Counted from the first letter of the stretch, positions 8,056-15,679 are shown. The stretch is DNA of 20,619 nucleotides from CAZDUS01 sp964609375 (GCA_964609375.1 CAZSSA010000040.1:1-20619), one strand, 5' to 3'. Numbers and translations are program-made. The notes: generated by a model from the letters alone, not told the origin.

Positions 8056-8927
8056 GCCGTTGTCTCCTCGTTGCGCACCGCCTCCAATAATCGGGCGGCA
8101 TCCACCGACGCCTCCACGTCATGCACCCGCACCACACGGGCACCCCTCATGGCCGCATACACCAATCCAGCCACACTCCCCGCCAACCGATGCTCCACGG
8201 TCCGGCCGGTAACCTTACCGATAAAACTCTTGCGTGACAACCCCACCACGAGAGGTCGGCCACGCACCGCCAATTCCTCCAACCGCGCCAAAAGCCGCAG
8301 GTTATGCTCCGCCGTCTTCCCAAACCCGATGCCCGGATCAACCGCCATCGTCCGCTCATCCAACCCCTGCTCCACCAAGGCCGCCACCCGGGCCTCCAGC
8401 CACGCCCCAACCTCCGCCACCACATCCCCGTAGCTCGGCGCCACCTGCATCGTGGCAGGGTCACCCCTCATATGCATCAACACCACGCCCGCCCTGTTCT
8501 TCCTCACCACTCCGGGCATTTCCCGGTCCCCGGCCAGAGCCGTCACATCATTCACAATATGCGCCCCGGCCGCCAAGGCCCGCTCTGCCACTCCAGCCTT
8601 TCGGGTATCTACCGAAATCAACGGCCCACCCGCAACCCGAAACTCCCCGCATAATGCCTCAATAACGGGAACCACCCGGGACATTTCCTCATCCAACGAT
8701 ACCGTGGCCGCACCCGGCCTCGTGGACTCCCCCCCCACATCAATAATGTCGGCACCCTGCGCCGCCAGTTCAATCCCGTGTCGAATCGCCGCCCCCGCAT
8801 CGGCATGGCGCCCGCCATCCGCGAACGAATCCGGCGTCACATTCACAATCCCCATGATCAGGGGCTTCTTCCCAAAATAAATCGTCCGGTCCCGGCATTG
8901 CCACACTGGACTGACCGTCTTGTCCAT
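8043..8927 (-). CDS. folP: Dihydropteroate synthase
   Basis: FolP joins p-aminobenzoate and 6-hydroxymethyl-dihydropterin pyrophosphate to give dihydropteroate in folate synthesis, and is the target of sulfonamides. The TIM-barrel motifs appear in order: IMGIVNVTPDSFADGG, DVGGESTRPGA, ISVDTRKAG, IVNDVTAL, LMHMRGDP, DPGIGFGKT, GLSRKSFIG and a final RVHDV. Length (294 residues) is usual. The ATG at 8927-8925 shares one base with the ftsH stop (TGATG) and has AAGGGAG 4 nt ahead. An in-frame GTG one codon earlier (8930) is the alternative. It lies between ftsH and cdaA in the operon. Nothing appears degraded. Confidence 0.95.
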   Translation of the reverse strand: MDKTVSPVWQCRDRTIYFGKKPLIMGIVNVTPDSFADGGRHADAGAAIRHGIELAAQGADIIDVGGESTRPGAATVSLDEEMSRVVPVIEALCGEFRVAGGPLISVDTRKAGVAERALAAGAHIVNDVTALAGDREMPGVVRKNRAGVVLMHMRGDPATMQVAPSYGDVVAEVGAWLEARVAALVEQGLDERTMAVDPGIGFGKTAEHNLRLLARLEELAVRGRPLVVGLSRKSFIGKVTGRTVEHRLAGSVAGLVYAAMRGARVVRVHDVEASVDAARLLEAVRNEETTAWNG

Positions 8928-10924
8928 CACACTCCCTTGGGTGGCTCAGTCACCGCCACAGAACCAGCCGTCTCGGCCGCTTTCTTCTCATCCACCTCCG
9001 CCCGCTCAGCCTCGCTCAATAAACGGCCATGTTTGGCGATCTCATCCACATCCCGCCCGTCGATGGTTTCGCGTTCGAGCAGAATCTTGGCAATCAAATC
9101 CATCTTGTCCCGGTGTTGCTCAAGAATGCCCTTTGCTCGACCATAGGCTTCTCTCAGGATCCGGTTGACCTCGGCATCAATACGCCGGGCCGTATCCTCG
9201 CTAAAATCCTGACTGCGCGATATCTCGCGCCCAAGGAACATCAACTCCTCCGTCGCCCCGAAGGTCTGGGGCCCCATGGTGTCGCTCATCCCCCAATTGC
9301 ACACCATCAGCCGCGCAATCCGCGTCGCCATCTTGAGATCACTGGCAGCCCCGGAGGTAATATCCCCGAACACAAGCTCCTCCGCCACCCGCCCCCCCAT
9401 GTAGGTCGTCAAGATCCCCATGATCTTCTGACGCCCCTCCATGTATCGATCCTTCTCGGGTAGTGACATCGTCGCCCCTAAATACGCCGTTCCGCGCGGA
9501 ATAATGGTGATCTTGTGCAACGGCTCGCTCTCCTCGACCATCACCGTCACCAGCGCATGCCCCGTCTCGTGATACGCCGTGATGCGCTTCTCCTTCTCGT
9601 CCAATACCCGGCTCCGCCTCTCTCGCCCCCACCGGACCTTGTCGCGCGCCTCTTCCAAATCCACCGCTTCCACCCCCTCCTTCCCTGCCCGTGCCGCCAA
9701 CAACGCCGCCTCGTTGATCAAGTTGGCCAGATCAGCACCCGAGAACCCCGGGGTCCCCCGCGCCAGACGACGCAACTCAACGTTCGGCGCCAATTTGATC
9801 TTCTGGGCATGAATCTTCAGAATCGCCTCGCGCCCGTCCAGTGTCGGCAAATCAATGACAACCTGACGGTCAAACCGCCCCGGCCTCTGCAACGCCGGAT
9901 CAAGAACGTCCGGACGGTTGGTCGCCGCGATAATGATGACGCCTTCCTGCGTGTCAAAGCCGTCCATCTCAACCAGCAAGGCGTTCAGCGTCTGCTCTCG
10001 CTCATCATGCCCGCCTCCAATGCCCGAAAAACGACTCCGCCCCACGGCGTCAATTTCATCAATAAAGATGATACAGGGCGCATTGCGCTTGCCCTGCTCA
10101 AACATGTCGCGCACCCGCGAGGCCCCCACCCCCACAAACATTTCCACGAAATCCGAACCGCTGATGTTAAAGAACGGCACATCCGCTTCCCCGGCAATCG
10201 CCTTGGCCAGCAGCGTCTTCCCCGTTCCCGGGGGCCCCATCAACATGACTCCCTTGGGAATCCGCCCGCCCAGTTTCTGGAATTTCTTCGGGTCCTTCAG
10301 GAAGTCCACAATCTCCTGAACCTCCTCCTTGGCCTCCTCCGCGCCAGCCACATCCTTAAACGTCACCTTGTTCTTGTCGCGCGCCAGCAGTTTTGCACGG
10401 CTCTTGCCAAAACTCAGCGCCCCATGCCCCGCCGCCTTCATCTGGCGCGAAAACATGAAGTACAACAATCCCAGCAGCAACAACACAGGCGCCACGCTGG
10501 ATACAATCTGCCAGAGATAGGGACTCTGCCGGGAAAACCCGAATTTGACGCCGTTCTCACGCAGCCACTTGGGCATGTCATCGGTGACCATGACATCCAC
10601 TTTGAATTTTTTCAGCTTCTGCGTTGCCGGATCCTTGTCCTTCAAGGTGCCGGTAATGAATTGCGCCCCGGATATTTCCTCAACGATTTCACACTCCGTC
10701 ACCTTTTTCTGTTCCACCATTTGGACAAAATCAGGATTAAACTTAAGCGACTGAACCGTCTCCTGCCCCTTCTGGTAGTACTGATAAACCAGCATTAGCA
10801 ACGCAAAAACGGCAAACCAAATCATCAATCCCCGAGGCACCATCGACGGCACAGGGCCTTCATTTTTTTGTTTCTGTCCTGTGGGCGTCTTTCCCAGTTC
10901 CCGGTCTTTGTTCGGCATTTCCAT
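8927..10924 (-). CDS. ftsH: ATP-dependent zinc metalloprotease FtsH
   Basis: FtsH is a membrane-bound hexameric AAA+ protease that removes misfolded and regulatory membrane and cytosolic proteins. With the start at 10924 it has 665 residues. Two membrane helices (about 33-50 and 138-159) frame the small extracytoplasmic FtsH_ext domain. The AAA+ domain has Walker A GPPGTGKT at 230-237, Walker B IIFIDEID and the second region of homology (ATNRPDVLDPALQRPGRFDR). The M41 peptidase zinc motif is HETGH at 452-456. A frame extends to 11020 but gives an unlikely N-terminus. MEMPNKD is the natural start, and ATG two codons later is possible. No strong Shine-Dalgarno is seen. First gene of the long operon. 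Confidence 0.95.
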   Translation of the reverse strand: MEMPNKDRELGKTPTGQKQKNEGPVPSMVPRGLMIWFAVFALLMLVYQYYQKGQETVQSLKFNPDFVQMVEQKKVTECEIVEEISGAQFITGTLKDKDPATQKLKKFKVDVMVTDDMPKWLRENGVKFGFSRQSPYLWQIVSSVAPVLLLLGLLYFMFSRQMKAAGHGALSFGKSRAKLLARDKNKVTFKDVAGAEEAKEEVQEIVDFLKDPKKFQKLGGRIPKGVMLMGPPGTGKTLLAKAIAGEADVPFFNISGSDFVEMFVGVGASRVRDMFEQGKRNAPCIIFIDEIDAVGRSRFSGIGGGHDEREQTLNALLVEMDGFDTQEGVIIIAATNRPDVLDPALQRPGRFDRQVVIDLPTLDGREAILKIHAQKIKLAPNVELRRLARGTPGFSGADLANLINEAALLAARAGKEGVEAVDLEEARDKVRWGRERRSRVLDEKEKRITAYHETGHALVTVMVEESEPLHKITIIPRGTAYLGATMSLPEKDRYMEGRQKIMGILTTYMGGRVAEELVFGDITSGAASDLKMATRIARLMVCNWGMSDTMGPQTFGATEELMFLGREISRSQDFSEDTARRIDAEVNRILREAYGRAKGILEQHRDKMDLIAKILLERETIDGRDVDEIAKHGRLLSEAERAEVDEKKAAETAGSVAVTEPPKGV

Positions 10925-10968
10925 GTGTAATCTGCATCCCTTCCCAATAAATCCTCGAATTGAGCCGG

Positions 10969-10997
10969 ATTCTAGTGGATGGGATGGAAAAGCGCAA
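10969..10997 (-). promoter_or_regulatory. Candidate sigma70-type promoter for the ftsH operon
   Basis: On the minus strand TTGCGC (10997-10992) is followed after 17 nt by TAGAAT (10974-10969). It lies about 45 nt upstream of the ftsH start and downstream of the metY terminator, the expected place for an operon promoter. The match to TTGACA/TATAAT is good but not proof. Confidence 0.45.
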
Positions 10998-11054
10998 CAC
11001 AATGACCGCACAACAATCACGAAAACTCACCGTTTCCCATCTCAGGAGATCATC

Positions 11055-11088
11055 AAAAAAAAGGCACCGGCGCGGTAACGCCGATGCC
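11055..11088 (-). terminator. Rho-independent terminator after metY
   Basis: On the minus strand GGCATCGGCG (11088-11079) pairs with CGCCGGTGCC (11072-11063) over ten base pairs with one G-U, around a 6-nt loop. Eight T residues follow (11062-11055). It begins 22 nt after the metY stop and separates that unit from the ftsH operon. Confidence 0.92.
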
Positions 11089-11110
11089 CTGTGCTTCGCG
11101 ATGGATGACC

Positions 11111-12403
11111 TCAGACGGCCGCCTTCAAGGCCCGGTCCAAATCGCCCAGAATATCATCAATATGCTCAATCCCGATCGAGAGCCTCACCAGATCAGGGGT
11201 AATCCCGCCTTCCTTCTGTTGCTCCGCCGTCAACTGCGAATGCGTCGTCGTCGCCGGATGAATCGCCAGACTCTTGGCATCCCCCACGTTGGCCAGGTGC
11301 GAGAAAAGACTCAGCGCCTCGATAAACTTCTGCCCCGCCGCCGCGCCACCCTTGATGCCAAACACCACCATCCCGCCAAACCCGCCGCTCAACACCTTCT
11401 TGGCCGTGGCATGGGCCGGATCACCTTCCAACCCCGGATACCTCACCCAGCTTACCGCCGGATGCGCCTTGAGATGACGCGCCACCGCCAGCGCGTTGGA
11501 CGAATGCCGCTCCATGCGCAAGGCCAGCGTTTCAATCCCCTGCAGAAACTGCCAGGCGTTGTCGGGCGAAATGCACGCGCCAAGATTCCGCAACGGCACC
11601 AACCTCATCCTCAGGATGAACGCCAGCGGCGCCAGGGGCCCCAGATCATGGGCGTAGCGAATATTGTGATAACTGGGATCCGGATCGGACAACAGCGGGA
11701 ACTTGCCGCTCGTCCAGTCAAACTTCCCGGAATCCACCACAATTCCACCAATCCCCGCCCCGTGCCCACCAAGCCATTTCGTCAGCGAATGCACGACAAT
11801 ATCCGCCCCCTGCTCGATCGGGCGTTGCAAATACGGCGTGCTGAACGTGCTGTCCACTATCAATGGAAGTCCATGGGCATGCGCCACCTTCGCAATCGCC
11901 GGAATGTCCACCACATCCAACACTGGATTGCCGATGGTCTCCACATAGACCAACTTGGTCTTCGGGGTAATCGCTTTCGCAAAAGCCGCCAGATCAAGCG
12001 GATTTACAAAATGACACTTGATCCCCAACTGGGGCAAAATATCATGGAACTGCGTATAGGTTCCGCCATACAGGTTGTTGGCCGAAACGAATTCGTCGCC
12101 CGCCTTGCAGAGGTTGATAATGGAATAGAAGATGGCACTCGTCCCCGACGACAGCGCCAATGCCGCCACTCCCCCTTCCATCGCCGCCACACGCTTTTCC
12201 AAAACATCCTGCGTGGGGTTCATCAGCCGTGTATAGATATTGCCCAGTTCCTTCAAGCCAAACAGATTGGCCGCATGTTCGGTGCTTTTGAACACATACG
12301 AACTCGTCCGGTACACCGGCACTGCTCGCGCCAATGTCGCGGAATCCGGTTCGTGACCCGCATGCAACGCCAACGTCTCAATCTTCTTTGTTTCAATGCT
12401 CAT
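11111..12403 (-). CDS. metY: O-acetylhomoserine sulfhydrylase (aminocarboxypropyltransferase)
   Basis: This PLP enzyme makes homocysteine from O-acetylhomoserine and sulfide in methionine synthesis. The 430-residue protein is a Cys/Met-metabolism PLP family member: it begins ETLALHAGHEPD, has YTRLMNPT, SSGTSAIF, and the PLP lysine Lys209 in HSLTKWLGGHG, and ends with GDAKSLAIHPATTTH and VRLSIGIEHIDDI. The length and the long insert after the lysine (SDPDPSYHNIRYA region) favour MetY over MetB or MetC. The ATG at 12403 has GAGGG 6 nt ahead; the frame runs back to 12481 into the Rrf2 gene but that part is not plausible protein. It follows the Rrf2 gene by 67 nt, so it is probably co-transcribed and controlled by it. 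Confidence 0.92.
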   Translation of the reverse strand: MSIETKKIETLALHAGHEPDSATLARAVPVYRTSSYVFKSTEHAANLFGLKELGNIYTRLMNPTQDVLEKRVAAMEGGVAALALSSGTSAIFYSIINLCKAGDEFVSANNLYGGTYTQFHDILPQLGIKCHFVNPLDLAAFAKAITPKTKLVYVETIGNPVLDVVDIPAIAKVAHAHGLPLIVDSTFSTPYLQRPIEQGADIVVHSLTKWLGGHGAGIGGIVVDSGKFDWTSGKFPLLSDPDPSYHNIRYAHDLGPLAPLAFILRMRLVPLRNLGACISPDNAWQFLQGIETLALRMERHSSNALAVARHLKAHPAVSWVRYPGLEGDPAHATAKKVLSGGFGGMVVFGIKGGAAAGQKFIEALSLFSHLANVGDAKSLAIHPATTTHSQLTAEQQKEGGITPDLVRLSIGIEHIDDILGDLDRALKAAV

Positions 12404-12470
12404 GTTTTTCCCTCTCTCTGATCTGCATCCCTTTACTGTGTTTTCTTTACCACCTGACAGTCCTGCATCT

Positions 12471-12911
12471 TCAAATCTCAAACGTCATGGTCCCTTTGCT
12501 TCGTGCCGTCACATCCTTCGCCAAACGGAGAATCGTCACCCCTTTTAAATAGTCTCGCAGCACTTTCCCCGCCCCTACCCAAACTTCCTGAACCACGCAA
12601 AGGTCACTTCGTCGACAACTCTCCGCCTGCTTCGCACAGGGAACCAGCGCTATTACCCCGTCGGTCGCCTCAACGACATCCGCTACTGTCAACACCGCCG
12701 GATCAGCCGCCATCACAAACCCACCCTTTGTCCCCCGCTGACTCCCCACCATCCCGGCTCGCTTCAAGACCAACAGTATCTGCGCCACATAATCAACCGG
12801 TATCGCTTCCAGCCTGGATAGATCTTGCTTCCGCCAAACCCGCCCAGAATCCTCCCTCGCCATTCTGATCAGCAATCTGACCGCATACCGTGTTTTAGTC
12901 GATAATTGCAT
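12471..12911 (-). CDS. Rrf2-family transcriptional regulator (IscR/NsrR/CymR type)
   Basis: The 146-residue protein is a typical Rrf2 winged-helix regulator: MQLSTKTRYAVRLLIRMA at the start, recognition region IPVDYVAQILLVLKRAGMVGSQRGTKGGF (positions 37-65), and then the dimer helix. Three cysteines at 92, 99 and 105 (spacing C-x6-C-x5-C) occupy the place of the cluster ligands of IscR, whose spacing is x5-x5. CymR, the cysteine-metabolism member, lacks them. Metal or Fe-S sensing is therefore likely but not certain. Downstream metY suggests control of sulfur assimilation. A perfect dyad between promoter and ATG points to autoregulation. The start ATG at 12911 has AAGG 8 nt ahead, inside that dyad. 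Confidence 0.88.
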   Translation of the reverse strand: MQLSTKTRYAVRLLIRMAREDSGRVWRKQDLSRLEAIPVDYVAQILLVLKRAGMVGSQRGTKGGFVMAADPAVLTVADVVEATDGVIALVPCAKQAESCRRSDLCVVQEVWVGAGKVLRDYLKGVTILRLAKDVTARSKGTMTFEI

Positions 12912-12912
12912 A

Positions 12913-12933
12913 TGTCATGCCTTAAACATGACA
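12913..12933. promoter_or_regulatory. Perfect dyad, probable Rrf2 operator
   Basis: TGTCATG at 12913-12919 and CATGACA at 12927-12933 form a perfect 7-bp inverted repeat with a 7-bp spacer. The dyad begins 2 nt upstream of the Rrf2 ATG and ends 1 nt from the -10 box, so it covers the likely transcription start and the AAGG ribosome site. A protein bound here would block both initiation steps, as expected for an autorepressor. Binding by this Rrf2 protein is inferred. Confidence 0.65.
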
Positions 12934-12934
12934 A

Positions 12935-12963
12935 ATAAGATCATATTTCTTTTTATTCGTCAA
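12935..12963 (-). promoter_or_regulatory. Candidate promoter of the Rrf2-metY unit
   Basis: On the minus strand TTGACG (12963-12958) and TCTTAT (12940-12935) are spaced by 17 nt in AT-rich DNA. The -35 box is a 5/6 match and the -10 box is weaker. The position directly against the dyad supports a repressed promoter. Confidence 0.5.
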
Positions 12964-12978
12964 TAGCTGGATCATTAT

Positions 12979-13149
12979 ATTTTAACGTCACTACTCAGGT
13001 CACAGGGTTCAGGGTATCAGGGTCCAGGAAACTCAATAAGGGAAGCGGGCAAGAGAAGGGGTACTGACATCCTGGACGTCCGATTCTTTCCTGTTTTTCC
13101 CTGAACTCCGAACCCTGAACCCTCCCCTCCTGAGCAGTTACATTTTAAC
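12979..13149. mobile_element. MITE-like insertion with 8-bp target duplication
   Basis: The octamer ATTTTAAC occurs at 12979-12986 and again at 13142-13149, exactly bordering a 155-bp insert (12987-13141). The insert ends are inverted: GTCACTACTCAGG on the left and, read inwards from the right, GTAACTGCTCAGG, followed on both sides by AGGGTTCAGGG after 4 or 5 nt. The inside holds more GGGTTCAGGG-type units and no gene. Terminal inverted repeats plus a target duplication are the marks of a small non-autonomous transposon. IS66-family elements are known for GTAA ends and 8-bp duplications, so such a transposase could have moved it, but no transposase is in the window. With its flanks it fills most of the 333-nt space between Rrf2 and the MFS gene. 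Confidence 0.72.
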
Positions 13150-13244
13150 TTTTTTCGCGATAGCCGTGTCTCCCGCAATCGAACCAATCTGCCGAATTCA
13201 GATTCTCTGTTGTCCTAAAGAAGCGCCTCTGCTCTACTGTCCAG

Positions 13245-14435
13245 ATGAATCGCTCAAAAGCATACGGCTTGTGCCTGAGTTATGCGGGCATGATGACCTT
13301 ATCCATCGGCATCAATCTTCTGCCCGTGTTCCTCACGACTCTCCAAGTCGATCTCGGCGGGGTTCGTGGACTTACGAATGAACAACTGGGCCGGTTGGGC
13401 GGCATCTTGTGCGCCGGACTCGTCACGGCTATTCTAATGACCGGTCCCCTTGCCGATCGGCTCGGCTTCAAGCCATTTGCCATCATCGGCAATGCACTGA
13501 TCGCGCTTGGCCTGCTCCTCTTTGGCTTGGCACCGACATACGGCACCGCTTGTCTCGCCGCATTTATCATCGGTCTCGGCGCCGGTGTTCTGGATATGGT
13601 GCTGAGTCCCATCGTCTGCGCTCTGCAACCGGACCGCCGCACAGCGGCCATGAACTGGCTGCATTCATTTTATTGCACCGGCGCCGTGTTAACCATCCTC
13701 ATCGGTTCCATTGCCCTGCGCCTTGGAATAACCTGGCGGACACTGTCCCTCTGGCTGATGATTGCCCCGACGCTTCTGGCTCTGGCTTTCCTGCCGATGC
13801 GCTTCCCGACACTCGTGACGGAAGACACCACGCGAACCCGCCTGCGCGACCTCATACGGCACCGCTTCTTCCTGATCACCTTGGGGGCCATCTTCATGGG
13901 CGGCGCCATGGAAATCGGCCTCACACAGTGGCTCCCTGCCTATGCGGAAACAACACTGGGGTATTCAAAATGGATATCCGGAATGTCCTTGTTGTTTTTC
14001 TCTCTATCCATGGCGCTGGGCCGTATCGCCGCAGGATTGGCCGGACACCGCCTGAATCCCTTCTCTCTCATCCTCTACGCCTGTGGATCCTCGGCGTTCT
14101 TGATGATCATCGGTTGCTTCGCCCCTTGGCCCGCCGTCGCCCTGACCGCCTGCATGGCTGTCGGCTTCACCGGCAGTTGCCTCTGGCCAAGCACCCTGGG
14201 TTTGACGGCCAATCACTTCCCCCGCGGTGGCGCCTCCATGTTCGGAATGCTGGCCGCCTTCGGCAATTTCGGATGTGTGTTCATGCCCTGGGCGGTGGGC
14301 GTCGCCGCCGATTGGTCCACCATGCGCCTCGGCCTCGCCACCGCCGCCTTCTGCCCGTTAATCATGCTACTGCTAACCCTTAAGCTCAGAAAAATATCCC
14401 CCAATCCCCCCCCTTCCTCCTTATCCCTATCGTAA
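13245..14435 (+). CDS. Major facilitator superfamily transporter (FucP-like)
   Basis: The 396-residue protein has about twelve hydrophobic helices in two halves, with the MFS loop motif GPLADRLGFKP after helix 2 (about residues 66-76) and FIIGLGAGVLDMVLSP. MNWLHSFYCTGA resembles the fucose/sugar-permease branch of MFS. The substrate cannot be read from sequence. The start ATG at 13245 lacks a clear Shine-Dalgarno, with only AAGAAG some 25 nt ahead. The last ten or so residues (SPNPPPSSLSLS) are encoded by the C-rich repeat that continues into the assembly gap, so the tail is probably acquired. It converges on the URO-D-like gene and may belong to the same accessory module. Confidence 0.85.
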   Translation: MNRSKAYGLCLSYAGMMTLSIGINLLPVFLTTLQVDLGGVRGLTNEQLGRLGGILCAGLVTAILMTGPLADRLGFKPFAIIGNALIALGLLLFGLAPTYGTACLAAFIIGLGAGVLDMVLSPIVCALQPDRRTAAMNWLHSFYCTGAVLTILIGSIALRLGITWRTLSLWLMIAPTLLALAFLPMRFPTLVTEDTTRTRLRDLIRHRFFLITLGAIFMGGAMEIGLTQWLPAYAETTLGYSKWISGMSLLFFSLSMALGRIAAGLAGHRLNPFSLILYACGSSAFLMIIGCFAPWPAVALTACMAVGFTGSCLWPSTLGLTANHFPRGGASMFGMLAAFGNFGCVFMPWAVGVAADWSTMRLGLATAAFCPLIMLLLTLKLRKISPNPPPSSLSLS

Positions 14436-14464
14436 TCGTAATCCCCCCATTCCCCATTAACCAT
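14428..14464 (-). repeat. Composite repeat, copy 2, left of the assembly gap
   Basis: On the minus strand this reads ATGGTTAATGGGG, AATGGGGGG, then GATTACGATTACGATAG. It shares unit order with the rimO-pgsA copy. The thirteen bases ccccattaaccat at its right end (14452-14464) recur immediately after the gap at 14565. Confidence 0.6.
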
Positions 14465-14564
14465 NNNNNNNNNNNNNNNNNNNNNNNNNNNNNNNNNNNN
14501 NNNNNNNNNNNNNNNNNNNNNNNNNNNNNNNNNNNNNNNNNNNNNNNNNNNNNNNNNNNNNNNN
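14465..14564. other. Assembly gap of exactly 100 N
   Basis: A run of 100 unknown bases, the conventional placeholder for a gap of unknown length. Both flanks are the same repeat, so the true length and content are unknown and the join could be a repeat collapse. Confidence 0.99.
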
Positions 14565-14595
14565 CCCCATTAACCATTCCCCTCCCCCCCTCCCC
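14565..14595 (-). repeat. Composite repeat, copy 2, right of the assembly gap
   Basis: It starts with ccccattaaccat and continues with C-runs of 4, 7 and 4 bases, ending at the stop codon of the URO-D-like gene. The part 14572-14592 is identical to 910-930. On the minus strand the G-runs, together with GGGG at 14604-14601, could form a quadruplex. Confidence 0.6.
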
Positions 14596-15635
14596 TACCT
14601 CCCCTCAACCGCCGCTGCAATCATGGCAAAGTAATGCTCTGGCGGTACATACTCAGGAACACTATTCCCTGTCCCCAGCGCATATCCACCCCGATCCGCA
14701 CTTCGCTCCAGCATCTCCTTGGCCCGTCGATAAACCGCCTCAGGTTCGGAACGGATCACGAAATCCACATCGAGTCCACCCAGAATGGCAATCCGCCTCC
14801 CATACTGCTCATAAGCTTCTTCCACCGGCTGGATCGCATCCTCATAGGAATGCTTCGCGTCATAGCCGATGTCGTCAATAATGTCATCCATCAGCGTCTT
14901 GAGATTCCCGCAGGAGTGCATGATCGCCGGCTTCCCGGCCGCTCGCGCCACCTCCACAATCTTCCTGTGCCACGGCACCACGTACTTCCTCATGTCGTCC
15001 GGCGACAGCATCGGCTGCGTCTTGAATCCCCAGTCATCATTCCCAATAATCGCCCCCACCGCCTCATGTTGAATCAGGATCTTATAGTACCGGATCAGCA
15101 CATCTCCAACCTTGTCAAAAAGGTCTTGAGCCAGCCTGGGATCGTCCACAAGGAGGTAACACAAGGCATCAAACCCAACCAATCGGATCACGTTCTCCAG
15201 CACCCCGTACGGCCCCTGTGAGACAATCTTCATCCCCGGCCTCAGTGCCGTCGCCGCCTCCTCCAGATTCCTGTAGCTGGCCTTCTCCGGTTCGGGCCAT
15301 GGATACGCCTCAAAACTCTCCCGGTCGATAATCATGGCCCCTTCATTCAAGGATAGCGTCGATTGCTTGTGCGCTGCCCCCACCGTGAAGTCCAGATCCG
15401 ATGCGTATACCGTCGCATAGTCATACCCCGCCGACCCGAACGCCTCAACAATCACCCGCACATCCCCCTCCCGCTCCTTCTCTCCTATCCCCAGAATCTG
15501 CCGGTGCAGTTTCGGATTCAGAAAAAACTCAAACAACGTCGGTCGATCCGGCTTCTCTCTCCGCAACACTTTCAATATGTTTTCAAAATTCGGCTCAGCC
15601 TTGACCGGCCCGTTCCACCATGTCTTCGTCGTCAT
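14595..15635 (-). CDS. Uroporphyrinogen decarboxylase-superfamily protein (methyltransferase-like)
   Basis: The 346-residue protein belongs to the URO-D superfamily, which includes heme-pathway HemE and the zinc-dependent corrinoid methyltransferases MtaA/MtbA/CmuA. The motif MHSCGNLKTLMDD with His240 and Cys242 matches the metal-binding site of the methyltransferase branch and is not a HemE feature. LGGLDVDFVIRS and ALGTGNSVPEYVPPEHY near the C-terminus are typical of the uncharacterised group abundant in PVC bacteria. The ATG at 15635 has AAGGAAG 7 nt ahead. An 18-codon upstream extension lies in repeat DNA and was rejected. It is divergent from the AraC gene, which may control it. No corrinoid protein is encoded nearby, so the reaction is unknown. 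Confidence 0.85.
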   Translation of the reverse strand: MTTKTWWNGPVKAEPNFENILKVLRREKPDRPTLFEFFLNPKLHRQILGIGEKEREGDVRVIVEAFGSAGYDYATVYASDLDFTVGAAHKQSTLSLNEGAMIIDRESFEAYPWPEPEKASYRNLEEAATALRPGMKIVSQGPYGVLENVIRLVGFDALCYLLVDDPRLAQDLFDKVGDVLIRYYKILIQHEAVGAIIGNDDWGFKTQPMLSPDDMRKYVVPWHRKIVEVARAAGKPAIMHSCGNLKTLMDDIIDDIGYDAKHSYEDAIQPVEEAYEQYGRRIAILGGLDVDFVIRSEPEAVYRRAKEMLERSADRGGYALGTGNSVPEYVPPEHYFAMIAAAVEGR

Positions 15636-15679
15636 AGGCGTTCTTCCTTTCGAGTATTTCGCGTTTCCGCCGGCTCCAT

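Noticed and set aside
9515..10798. 427-codon plus-strand open frame antisense to ftsH
   Set aside because: It is the shadow of a GC-rich coding strand: composition is His/Arg/Pro/Gln-rich without any recognisable domain, while ftsH is unmistakable on the other strand.
10925..11020. N-terminal extension of FtsH
   Set aside because: The 32 extra residues are not FtsH-like and would overlap the predicted promoter.
11084..12421. 445-codon plus-strand open frame antisense to metY
   Set aside because: Arg/His/Gln-rich shadow; metY on the minus strand has all family motifs.
12404..12481. N-terminal extension of MetY into the Rrf2 gene
   Set aside because: No family similarity, and a good ribosome site lies before ATG 12403.
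14436..14594. Gene spanning the assembly gap
   Set aside because: Both flanks are repeat DNA with stops; a frame through N residues is meaningless.
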